Shown: piece after piece, positions 1 to 7,370 of the stretch
How positions within the stretch are numbered: the first letter of the stretch is position 1
Layout of the letters: the number at the start of each line of letters is the position of its first letter
Source: Paenibacillus sp. MSJ-34
GTDB lineage: Bacteria; Bacillota; Bacilli; Paenibacillales; Paenibacillaceae
Direction of reading: 5' to 3'
NCBI RefSeq assembly: GCF_018918005.1
Contig: NZ_JAHLPR010000038.1
Location: forward strand, 1-64,000
DNA length: 64,000 nt
The notes under the pieces: model-generated
What the model was told of the DNA's origin: nothing
Database searches by the model: none
The model's input: only the letters and a program-made list of their open reading frames with translations
Position numbers and translations under genes: made by a program

Positions 1-303
1 GTCTTTTCGATTGTATTCAAGTATCTCACTTAGACTAAAAATGTGGTTTTCTCCTCCATATAATGGATGATCAAAGAGACTACAACCATTACATAATTTA
101 AATAAGGCTAAATAGTCAATGGGAAGCGGACCTATTTTTTCGATAAGTTCATTCCATTCTTCGTCTACCGCAGGCAATTTAAACGAACAACCATATTTAT
201 CCAATTGACCGTTTTCTAGTTGAATCTCAATGAATCCTCCATTGTTTGTTAATCTTTGTTTTAATGCTGAAACACTTTTGAAGATCAATGAATTGTCTTC
301 CAT
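1..303 (-). CDS. SUKH (SMI1/KNR4) family immunity protein, 3'-truncated by window edge
   Basis: The gene opens with ATG at 301-303, preceded on the minus strand by a GGAAGGG ribosome-binding site, and runs off the left edge, so only about 101 N-terminal residues are visible. The segment W-N-E-L-I-E-K-I-G-P-L-P-I-D-Y, followed by LFKLCNG and a later YGG, matches the SMI1/KNR4 (SUKH) pattern. SUKH proteins are typically cytoplasmic immunity partners of polymorphic or contact-dependent nuclease toxins (family knowledge). The immediately upstream sequence encodes the tail of an HNH nuclease, the usual toxin partner, which supports the call. The family is clear; the exact toxin neutralised is not known. 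Confidence 0.72.
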   Translation of the reverse strand, partial: MEDNSLIFKSVSALKQRLTNNGGFIEIQLENGQLDKYGCSFKLPAVDEEWNELIEKIGPLPIDYLALFKLCNGCSLFDHPLYGGENHIFSLSEILEYNRKD

Positions 304-338
304 ATAAAATCCCTTCCAAACTATTTTTTAAGTAAATT

Positions 339-374
339 ATAGCGCAGAAGGAAACAAAAATCCTACTGCGCTAT
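339..374 (-). terminator. Hairpin between toxin remnant and immunity gene
   Basis: Arms ATAGCGCAG and CTGCGCTAT (339-347 and 366-374) pair perfectly, with further pairing inside (GGA/TCC). On the minus strand the hairpin is followed only by AT-rich sequence rather than a clean T-run, so it may be a weak terminator or processing hairpin between the HNH remnant and the SUKH gene. Confidence 0.45.
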
Positions 375-384
375 ATGAATCATA

Positions 385-567
385 TTAATAACCGGAAAAC
401 CAAGGAGTAACTATGGTTTGATGGAAGCTTTTAGGCAGTGAAATGAGGTTACTAAAGTCATTTGTTCCTCCTAAATTCCTGGGTCTTATATGATGAATCT
501 CAGTTACAGTAGTAATCGTTATTTCCGCGCTACAGTTTGAGGCGGGAGAAATGAGAATATTTTCGAA
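385..567 (-). pseudogene. C-terminal remnant of an HNH nuclease toxin
   Basis: A minus-strand frame ending at a TAA (385-387) encodes about 40 recognisable residues including TEIHHIRPRNLGG, then TNDFSNLISLPKSFHQ and TPWFSGY at the C-terminus. This is the HNH/WHH-type nuclease signature common at the C-terminus of polymorphic toxins (family knowledge). No start codon or toxin N-terminus is present: the frame is closed by a stop at 568-570, and the sequence upstream belongs to a degraded copy of a different gene. It therefore looks like an orphan toxin tip or broken cassette left beside its SUKH immunity gene. Confidence 0.7.
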
Positions 568-913
568 TTATTATACCCAAGAAATTTTTTATTTAAATCT
601 TCTACCTTTCTTATTGCACTAATCAATATTCCCATTTTATTCCGTATCGATAATCGAAAGTTGGTGGTTGACATAACTTGATTTCCAATAAAAATCTTAA
701 GCAGTGAAACTTCGGGTGATCTTCGTATTAACGGCACCAGTTTTTAAATCCTATCTTGCATATACGATATATTCTTATGTCTGTATTAATTCCGAACGGA
801 TAGCCAATTTGACTTGAGGTATTTACAATCAATTCATTTTCCCCAACTGATATTGGAAAATCCTGCGAGAAATATCAGAACTATCGCGATCATTACAAAT
901 TATTTTTTTTCAT
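541..913 (-). pseudogene. Internally deleted duplicate of the 1059-2111 secreted-protein gene
   Basis: This stretch is a diverged copy of parts of the neighbouring gene. The block near 660-770 aligns base for base with about 1240-1370, for example shared TTCGGGTGATCTTC followed by the GCGGC/ACGGC and TTTTTAAATC blocks. The 5' end, a run of T then CAT at 911-913, resembles the start region of the intact gene near 2099-2112. The copy is about 370 bp against 1053 bp, so most of the middle is missing, and frames are broken. A 72-residue frame (519-737) preserves the KKFLGYNN-type C-terminal motif corresponding to NKFIGYSN in the intact copy. No function is expected. Confidence 0.75.
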
Positions 914-1058
914 GCCAAGACCTCACGTAAATAGAAATAGCAGTCAATGGATCTCCTTGACGGCTGTTTCTACAACTGAAAATCTCTTAAACGGAAGGGT
1001 TTTAAACTAATTCAAAACAGTACACACCCAGTAGAGCGAAGAGCCTAATTTAATGAAT

Positions 1059-2111
1059 CTAATCGATCAACTCATTAACCGTTAATTCTGCTTTACCGTC
1101 TGCTGTAGAGATAAATGAAAATAACTGTCCGTTACTATACCCGATAAATTTGTTGTATAAATCCTCTGTTGTTATTGCTATTTCATTTATCACCTTTCCG
1201 TTTTTATCTAACAAGGTTTGCGTGTTACGTTCCGTATCTATGATCGAAAGTTGATTATTCACATAATCGGTTCTCCAATTAAAATCAGAGGCTGTAAAAC
1301 TTCGGGTGATCTTCATATTAGCGGCGCCGGTTTTTAAATCGTATTTTGTATATACACCATATTCCACTTTTGGATTGATTCCAAATGGAAGGCCCACTTT
1401 ACTTGAGGTAAAAATGACTATTTCATTCCCTTCAAGAGTAAAGTTGGAATTTATGTTCCATTCAACTGGTATCGTCATCATTTTCTTGTTCGACAAGTCA
1501 ACAATTCTATAAAAATCCTGAGATTGAGGGGAATTGTCGCCATTAAGTTTTATAACAAAATAAGGCCATTGTAATTTCGTTTGTTTAATAGTTACAACTT
1601 CGTATTTTATCTCTTTAGGCAAGATGTCTTGAACTGTAGAACTTGGTTTTTTCCACGGATACTGATATAAAGAAATGTTGTTATTCCCCACAACAACTAT
1701 TTTCTCTTTCTCTATAGTTGTAGGTGGAGACCAACTAAACTTCTGATTATCTTCAATTTTTATATAAGAAAATAGTTGTTGTGACAGTATATTTCCATCT
1801 GCAGATAGAGTTATCTTCTTAAGGTTGTTCTTTTCTGAAGTTAATACTACAATTTTTAATGGATTTTCTAAAATAACACATTCAAACAGAGCTGTAAATT
1901 TCTTATTCCAAATCGGCTGCTGTGTGCTGATATCTAAAACTTGAAGCTGGTTGTTGATTTTGTCTACAATTAGCGTGCTAGTGTTGGTCAACGCGTACAC
2001 ATCGGTGCTTTTATCAAGGAAACTTTCAGGATAAACAGCTTCTTTAGCGTTGGCAACTGATGTAATAGATAAAACAATTAGCATAATGAATACAAACCTT
2101 ATTTTTTTCAT
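1059..2111 (-). CDS. Predicted secreted protein of unknown function
   Basis: The 350-residue product starts MKKIRFVFIMLIVL and has a clear Sec signal peptide (charged n-region, hydrophobic core, likely cleavage after VANA). The mature part is rich in beta-strand-like, Thr/Asn/Lys segments with recurring short motifs such as LDIST, VVGNNN and IDTERN. This suggests repeated beta structure, possibly a propeller-like fold, but I do not recognise the family. It lies 65 bases downstream of another secreted-protein gene, with a terminator-like hairpin between. A degraded duplicate lies just downstream. Low GC compared with the spoIIE side suggests horizontally acquired DNA. Confidence 0.75.
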   Translation of the reverse strand: MKKIRFVFIMLIVLSITSVANAKEAVYPESFLDKSTDVYALTNTSTLIVDKINNQLQVLDISTQQPIWNKKFTALFECVILENPLKIVVLTSEKNNLKKITLSADGNILSQQLFSYIKIEDNQKFSWSPPTTIEKEKIVVVGNNNISLYQYPWKKPSSTVQDILPKEIKYEVVTIKQTKLQWPYFVIKLNGDNSPQSQDFYRIVDLSNKKMMTIPVEWNINSNFTLEGNEIVIFTSSKVGLPFGINPKVEYGVYTKYDLKTGAANMKITRSFTASDFNWRTDYVNNQLSIIDTERNTQTLLDKNGKVINEIAITTEDLYNKFIGYSNGQLFSFISTADGKAELTVNELID

Positions 2112-2136
2112 GATAATACGACCTCCTATTAATTAA

Positions 2137-2163
2137 AGGGCAGGATGACAATCATCCAGCCCT
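2137..2163 (-). terminator. Terminator after the 2177-3295 gene
   Basis: Minus-strand AGGGC-T-GGATGA, a short loop, then TCATCC-T-GCCCT form a nearly perfect hairpin followed by TTTAATTAA. It sits 14 bases past the stop of the upstream gene. Confidence 0.6.
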
Positions 2164-2176
2164 AATTTAAGAATTA

Positions 2177-3295
2177 TTAATAGATTTTGATGGATTCGGT
2201 ATTTCCGGACTTTATATAATCTAAGGTACCTCCATGATTCCATGTTTCTGTCTTTAAACCGTTTACTTCGCTAGGGTATTTTGTTTGAGTACCATTGTTA
2301 TATAAAAACCTCATATTGTTCCATACTGCATATGTTTCAAAAGGAACTCGAAATTTTTTATCTTTATCAGTAACATTATTCATAGCGATTGTTGTAAGTC
2401 TCTTAATGGATAATTTTTGGGGTGAGGTAGTAGTAAAATTAACCTGATAAATTAGCGATGTTCCAAGTAAATACCTTACACTCAAATAAGATTCATCATA
2501 CTTGTAATATACTTTAAAGGAATTGATAACAGCACCACCATCATATCGACGTTTAGAATCGTAGTAATAATTTTTTTTACCATTCTGGCCGTTATCATCG
2601 CCATTTTCTATTTTATGTGATGGTTTAGCATTTATGAAAGGATACCACCCTGCAGCCATATTAAGTCCATTCTGTCTCGTAGTTGTCATGCCGACCTCAG
2701 CAATGCTTGGATCAATTCCTGTATATAAATATGCCGCTTCAGTAGGTGAAGTATCCAATGCTTTAGCAACGTCGTACTTTGGCAATGTTATGGAATCAGC
2801 AACTACACCTGTATACGAATTTGTTAACGAAGTGCTTGCTGGAGTCTGGATCCGATGGAATGCGCCACTCTCTGCACCATGTGGAGGTGTACTTGGATTT
2901 GGGATTACGGCTTGAGTACCAATAAACCCTTCATTAGGAATACGAGTATCATCATTGAACTCTATGGTTTCTAAAACAAAACGATCCGAAACATCACCAA
3001 CCTCGGAGCTTTCCGCAGAGAGAAGTAACCCATCCTCTCCAAAATTGAGTTCAACAATTTCCGCTTTTTCCAATTGTTTAATTCGATCATATAGGTTAAC
3101 TTGAGATTCTGTAGAAACATTCAGATTATTATTAGCATACTCGATTTCGTCCTGAATAATATTATTTCTGTACTTTTGAAATTTGTCAATATTAGGGCTG
3201 GATGCATGAATAGGTGTTAACGTTGCTGCTGAAAGAACAGTTATTAAAGCAGCTAAAACTACCGGCATCTTTAGTTTAAATCTCAAATTTTTCAC
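2177..3295 (-). CDS. Predicted secreted protein with YrpD-like C-terminal segment
   Basis: The 372-residue product begins MKNLRFKLKMPVVLAALITV, a Sec signal peptide with likely cleavage after PIHA. Residues about 30-100 are helical, charged linker sequence. The central segment reading AAYLYTGIDPSIAEVG, followed by NGLNMAAGWYPF, recalls the AYIYSGF...DIGFQYS...WKPY arrangement of B. subtilis YrpD and related exported lectin-like proteins; this is a similarity judged by eye. No catalytic motif was seen. It lies in the AT-rich region downstream of spoIIE and may be co-inherited with the secreted protein downstream. Confidence 0.72.
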   Translation of the reverse strand: MKNLRFKLKMPVVLAALITVLSAATLTPIHASSPNIDKFQKYRNNIIQDEIEYANNNLNVSTESQVNLYDRIKQLEKAEIVELNFGEDGLLLSAESSEVGDVSDRFVLETIEFNDDTRIPNEGFIGTQAVIPNPSTPPHGAESGAFHRIQTPASTSLTNSYTGVVADSITLPKYDVAKALDTSPTEAAYLYTGIDPSIAEVGMTTTRQNGLNMAAGWYPFINAKPSHKIENGDDNGQNGKKNYYYDSKRRYDGGAVINSFKVYYKYDESYLSVRYLLGTSLIYQVNFTTTSPQKLSIKRLTTIAMNNVTDKDKKFRVPFETYAVWNNMRFLYNNGTQTKYPSEVNGLKTETWNHGGTLDYIKSGNTESIKIY

Positions 3296-3376
3296 CCTCT
3301 ATTTATTTTATGGGAAATCGGCCGAATCTCCACCTCCATCATACCCCATTTTCCCATCCCCGTGTCCACAAACCTC

Positions 3377-3394
3377 TATGTGGAACTCCACATA
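3377..3394. repeat. 8-bp palindrome between island and spoIIE
   Basis: TATGTGGA-AC-TCCACATA is a perfect inverted repeat in the 188-bp gap where base composition changes sharply. A further half-site, GATGTGGAAC, follows about 15 bases on. Confidence 0.5.
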
Positions 3395-3414
3395 TTTTCT
3401 GATGTGGAACCACG

Positions 3415-3457
3415 CAAAAAATTGCGGTAAACCGCAACCAATCTTGCGGCACCGCAA
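3415..3457 (-). terminator. Terminator of spoIIE, with a second adjacent hairpin
   Basis: On the minus strand TTGCGG-TTTA-CCGCAA is followed directly by TTTTTT (plus coordinates 3415-3437), a compact intrinsic terminator. A second inverted repeat, TTGCGG-TG-CCGCAA (3444-3457), sits just upstream of it and uses the same arm sequence, so the two hairpins can exchange arms. Confidence 0.65.
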
Positions 3458-3483
3458 TTCACGTGTGCACCATCCGCCTCCCC

Positions 3484-5907
3484 TCAACTCACCGTTCGCG
3501 GGCGTTCGAGCCGGTCGACGCCGGGCCAGTGGATCGTTGCCCATTCGGGGCGATGCTTCTCGATCTTTGCGACGACGACCGTCATATCGTCGCGGATTTC
3601 GCCCTGTGAGGAGCGCACGACGGTCTCCAGGAGACAATCCGCGATCTCCTGCGGATCGTCGGACGCCATCTCTTGGATGATGCGCTTCATGTACAAGTCC
3701 TTGTTGACCGCGTATCCCGGCGCGTCGAAGATGCCGTCCGTCATCATAATGAGCGTATCGCCCGGCTGCAATTGAACGCTCACCAAGTCGACCTCGATCT
3801 CCTGCAGGATGCCGATCGGCAAGTTGCTTGCCGTAATCGGAATGACCTCCCGTCCCCGCTTAATATAGCTCGGCGTCGAGCCGATTTTCATAAACGTCGT
3901 CTTCGCCGTATGCATATCGATCAACGCCATGTCGACGGTGGCGAACACCTCGTCGGCCGATCGCAGCATGAGCACCGAATTGACCGATTTGATCGCCAGA
4001 CGCTCGTCCATGCCGGATTGCAGCAGCTGCTCCAATATGGTCAAGGCCGTGCTGCTCTCGAGCTGCGCCCGTTCGCCGTTGCCCATGCCGTCGCTGATCG
4101 CCACGGCGAACTTGCCGTTGCCGAGCTCCACCGTGCTGAAGCTGTCGCCCGACAGCAGGTCGCCTCCTTTGGCGGCAAAGGCGACGCCGGTCTCGATCTC
4201 GTACGTCTTGGCCGACCGGAACGTCACCGCGGCGGTCCCCTCCCGTCCGCCGGGCGCGTATTGCTCGCCGGATACGACGATATGCTCCCCGATAATATCG
4301 GATAGAAGCGGCGCGATAATTTTGCGGCATTCGTCGAACCCTTTCGTGTATGTATGCATCACCTCGATTTCTACATGCCCGGGATCCAAACTGACTACAT
4401 CGATGCTTTGAATCGACAGGCCAAGCTGATCCAGCGTTCGCCGAATGCGCTCCTCCTGCTGCGTTAGCTCCTGACCCTCCCTCTGAATTTCTTTGGCCAA
4501 ATCCTCCATCACTTGCGATACGCCGGATAATTGCTCCGCGACGAGATGACGGCTGTCCTGAATCTGTTTTTTCCACTGTTGGTCATGCTTGTACAGCTCA
4601 TATTGCTGTTTCATTACACCAAGGACTTGTTCGGGCTTCGCGCAAAGCTTGTTCCATTCTTTCGGAAAATGCTTCTTGCCGAAGTCGGGCCGCTCTTCGA
4701 TCTGCGTCATCATATCGGTCATAAATTGATAAGTTTGATAAAACCTCCCGTCCCAACATAAATTGCGGCGGTAACATGTCGCGCAAGAACGCTCCGCAAC
4801 CGCATTCATAAAGTGATCGAATTCCTCCTCCCGTTTGACGATTTCCCCGCTGCTGGCGATTTGCCGGAAGCTGCGCGCCAATTGGCGGAACACTTCGGAG
4901 AATTGGTTGACCCGCTCCGCCGTGACGTCGCGGATGCGCCGGGCGTAGTCATGCTGCGTCTTGGCATGCTCCTGCGTGCCGGGCACATACCTGGCAATCG
5001 ATTGAACCAGCGCCTTGGGCGTAAGCAGGAACAACGCGATGGCGACGACCGATTCCAATGTGGAGACGACAACCTCCGATTGCGATCCTAAATATATCGA
5101 TAAGATAGAAGAGCCGAGCAGCATCCCGAAGCCGACCGCCCATTTGCGTCCTTCCCGCAGCATGCCTGCCAGCATCCCGGAAAAAGCCAGCAAGCTCATT
5201 TGGAAGATGGCGCGCATATCCGCCAAGCTTAAGATCAGTCCCGTGACAACGCCGACCGAAGCTCCGAGCGGCGCGCCTCCCGCCAGGGCAAACAATAGAA
5301 TCAAATACCGGGATACGATATGAGTGATCGACAGCGACTGAATTGTCCAGCCGGCCATGCCCGTCATGACGGAGGCGAGCAGAATGATCAGACATACGAT
5401 CTCCTCGTTTTTGAGCGTATAATTTTTTTTGAGGAAGAGAAAGACCGGAACCGCTTGCGTAAAAATGAGGGTAAGCACAAAGCCGAATACGGCGTCCACG
5501 CCGGACATCATCAACCCGTACCAGGAGAAGTCCTGTCCGATCAACGCCCGGAACATATTGACGCTAAAGGAAGAGATCATCACGATAAGCGGGGCGTGGG
5601 AAATTTCCGACCGTTCGAACGCTTGAAGCCCTCGCTGTACCAATACGAATACTAGCAATTGCCCCACGATCACCCATGTCATCGCATGCGGCGTAAAGAT
5701 GCTGCCCGTTATAAGCGCGGTTGCCACCCATCCTGCATATTCGCGCCTCATGAAATAAATGACCGCAAAATAGGCTGCGGCAAACGGCGTGAGCTCGTCC
5801 AAAATCATCGCCCGTCCCAGCAGAAAGCCCATGCCGGCAATGAGCAAGCCCGCTTTCCTTGTCGCATACGCCTGCTCCGCTCTCCTGATCCAATTTGGAA
5901 ACTTCAT
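3484..5907 (-). CDS. spoIIE: Stage II sporulation protein E, PP2C-type serine phosphatase
   Basis: SpoIIE dephosphorylates SpoIIAA to activate sigma-F in the forespore and associates with the FtsZ ring at asymmetric division (family knowledge). The 807-residue protein is close to the B. subtilis length of about 827. An N-terminal multi-span membrane region occupies roughly residues 15-330, followed by a coiled, Cys-containing central region (RSCATCYRRNLCWDG) and a C-terminal PP2C domain with AISDGMGNGERA and MMTDGIFDAPG metal-binding motifs. I chose ATG at 5905-5907 because a GGTGGTG ribosome-binding site lies just upstream; a GTG at 5919 is the in-frame alternative. A dedicated promoter and terminator flank it. 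Confidence 0.97.
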   Translation of the reverse strand: MKFPNWIRRAEQAYATRKAGLLIAGMGFLLGRAMILDELTPFAAAYFAVIYFMRREYAGWVATALITGSIFTPHAMTWVIVGQLLVFVLVQRGLQAFERSEISHAPLIVMISSFSVNMFRALIGQDFSWYGLMMSGVDAVFGFVLTLIFTQAVPVFLFLKKNYTLKNEEIVCLIILLASVMTGMAGWTIQSLSITHIVSRYLILLFALAGGAPLGASVGVVTGLILSLADMRAIFQMSLLAFSGMLAGMLREGRKWAVGFGMLLGSSILSIYLGSQSEVVVSTLESVVAIALFLLTPKALVQSIARYVPGTQEHAKTQHDYARRIRDVTAERVNQFSEVFRQLARSFRQIASSGEIVKREEEFDHFMNAVAERSCATCYRRNLCWDGRFYQTYQFMTDMMTQIEERPDFGKKHFPKEWNKLCAKPEQVLGVMKQQYELYKHDQQWKKQIQDSRHLVAEQLSGVSQVMEDLAKEIQREGQELTQQEERIRRTLDQLGLSIQSIDVVSLDPGHVEIEVMHTYTKGFDECRKIIAPLLSDIIGEHIVVSGEQYAPGGREGTAAVTFRSAKTYEIETGVAFAAKGGDLLSGDSFSTVELGNGKFAVAISDGMGNGERAQLESSTALTILEQLLQSGMDERLAIKSVNSVLMLRSADEVFATVDMALIDMHTAKTTFMKIGSTPSYIKRGREVIPITASNLPIGILQEIEVDLVSVQLQPGDTLIMMTDGIFDAPGYAVNKDLYMKRIIQEMASDDPQEIADCLLETVVRSSQGEIRDDMTVVVAKIEKHRPEWATIHWPGVDRLERPRTVS

Positions 5908-5956
5908 CGAAAGCACCACCTTATCTCGTGTATCTCGTTTTTATCGGGTGCTCCCC

Positions 5957-5989
5957 ATTATAGAGGCAATCTATTATGAAGTGTGTCAG
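5957..5989 (-). promoter_or_regulatory. spoIIE promoter with 21-bp spacer
   Basis: On the minus strand, CTGACA (5984-5989) and TATAAT (5957-5962) are separated by exactly 21 bases. The B. subtilis spoIIE and spoIIG promoters are known for abnormally wide 21-22 bp spacing between sigma-A-like hexamers, activated by phosphorylated Spo0A. The match in both hexamer quality and spacing is strong. Confidence 0.75.
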
Positions 5990-6287
5990 AATGCGTTGGT
6001 TGCGAGAAAAAAAATTTCCGACAAAAACAAACCTCCCTGCCGAACGCGCAAACCGTTGCCTCGCAACCGTTGCAACAGTAGGGCGCATATTCCCCTCGAG
6101 AACGATGTCTGATTTTTGAGGTAGATTCGCGCTTTCTTGCGCTCGGATGAGGGTGTTTTCAACCGGACTTTCAAGGAATGGCGTAAGAACATGTCGGTAA
6201 ATTTTTTTCGTCACGCCGCGCCCCACCCTTTTTGTCAAAAACGCAATCGCCAAGAATGGAACAAAATTCTCTCTTCCGCGTCGAACG
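5990..6287. other. spoIIE-eamA intergenic region
   Basis: Beyond the spoIIE promoter and Spo0A-like box, this stretch has small direct repeats of CGTTGC/GCAACG type near 6045-6075 and no convincing gene. Frames running through it have no ribosome-binding site or recognisable product. Confidence 0.5.
6013..6027 (-). promoter_or_regulatory. Candidate Spo0A box upstream of spoIIE
   Basis: Minus strand TTTTTGTCGGAAATT contains TGTCGGA, one mismatch from the 0A box TGTCGAA. It lies about 25-40 bp upstream of the -35 element, where activating Spo0A sites are found. Confidence 0.5.
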
Positions 6288-7238
6288 TCACCGATTCGAT
6301 GGAACAGCCACCAATGCCCGCTTTTCCGCCTTACGCAGAAATAAATTGTTGCAAACAAGCGCGAATACGACCATGGCTGTGCCGTATAATTCATACATGC
6401 TAATGTGATAGCCCTGAAAGGCCATGATCAATAATGTCGTAATCGGGACGAAATTAATGAATAAAATGCCGTTCACCGGCGACAAAATTTGAATGCCTGC
6501 ATTCCAACTCAGCAGCGCCGCCAATCCCGGCAGGAGGATCATGAACGCCATCTCGTACCGGACGGTGAAGACGGTATGCCAATCGGGCGCCGGTACAAGC
6601 CCCATTGCGGTGGCTAGCCCTACGACGATGCAAGATACGAGCGTGCCCAATATGCATGTCAAGGTAGAATAGCGCAAAATCGACCACCCGGCGAATTTCT
6701 CGCCGCCTCCCGTATAAATGACCCATCCCAGCACCGCGATCAATAGAAGGAACAACGGGAAGATCTGTTGCCCAAGCTGCATAAAAAAGCTCCACTCGCC
6801 GTTCGTTACGACCAATATAGCCCCCGCTAATGAAATCATCGTGCTGGCGATGGTGTATGTAGGCGGCTTGCGCGATTGCGTCGCCCATACGAACATGACG
6901 GATATCATCGGCATGAGCGCCTCCGTCAGCGATGCGATGATCGTGCCCGACGCCCCCAATTGCTTCTGGCCCCAGAACATGCATATATTGTATACGGTGA
7001 AGGCCATAATCCCATAGAATAGCAAATGCTTTCCTTTTCCCTCGAGGCGAAAAGACGCTTTGCCCTCCTTCGCAAACAATAGAATCGCTAATAGTACGGA
7101 TACGGAAGCATATCGGATACAAGTAAAATAAAAGGGATCAATCCGTTTCAAAGCGCTCTCGGCCACGGGAAACATCGCCCCCCAAGACATACTGGCGAGC
7201 AGGCACAGCGCCGCCCCGATCCAAACCCGATTTTTCAT
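6288..7238 (-). CDS. EamA-family (DMT superfamily) transporter
   Basis: The product of about 316 residues has ten hydrophobic segments in two EamA halves. Recognisable features include AASMSWGAMFPVAESAL near the N-terminus and LTEALMPMISVMFV at the end of the first half. EamA proteins export or import small metabolites such as amino acids; the substrate cannot be told from sequence. ATG at 7236-7238 is chosen because GAGG lies nine bases upstream; a longer frame to 7280 lacks a ribosome-binding site. It is divergent from a LysR regulator, which suggests that the regulator controls it. Confidence 0.9.
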   Translation of the reverse strand: MKNRVWIGAALCLLASMSWGAMFPVAESALKRIDPFYFTCIRYASVSVLLAILLFAKEGKASFRLEGKGKHLLFYGIMAFTVYNICMFWGQKQLGASGTIIASLTEALMPMISVMFVWATQSRKPPTYTIASTMISLAGAILVVTNGEWSFFMQLGQQIFPLFLLLIAVLGWVIYTGGGEKFAGWSILRYSTLTCILGTLVSCIVVGLATAMGLVPAPDWHTVFTVRYEMAFMILLPGLAALLSWNAGIQILSPVNGILFINFVPITTLLIMAFQGYHISMYELYGTAMVVFALVCNNLFLRKAEKRALVAVPSNR

Positions 7239-7285
7239 CGATACATACCTCTTTCTGTTAATCTTCGTTGACGAACACATATCGT

Positions 7286-7314
7286 ATTGTAAAACAGCGA
7301 AATAATAGTGTAAA
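7286..7314 (-). promoter_or_regulatory. Promoter of the EamA transporter gene
   Basis: Minus strand TTTACA (7309-7314), a 17-base spacer and TACAAT (7286-7291) form a near-consensus vegetative promoter about 50 bp upstream of the chosen start. Confidence 0.65.
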
Positions 7315-7333
7315 ATGAATGAAAATTGAGTTT

Positions 7334-7348
7334 ACTATCATTTATAGT
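7334..7348. promoter_or_regulatory. Candidate LysR operator in the divergent intergenic region
   Basis: ACTAT-CATTT-ATAGT is a perfect dyad lying between the transporter promoter and the LysR start, the usual place and size for a LysR-type activator box. Confidence 0.5.
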
Positions 7349-7370
7349 GATACCTGAAGAAGGGGGTCCC

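Noticed and set aside
5921-6394. 157-residue minus-strand frame between spoIIE and the EamA gene
   Set aside because: It overlaps the spoIIE promoter and the EamA coding end, has no ribosome-binding site and no similarity.
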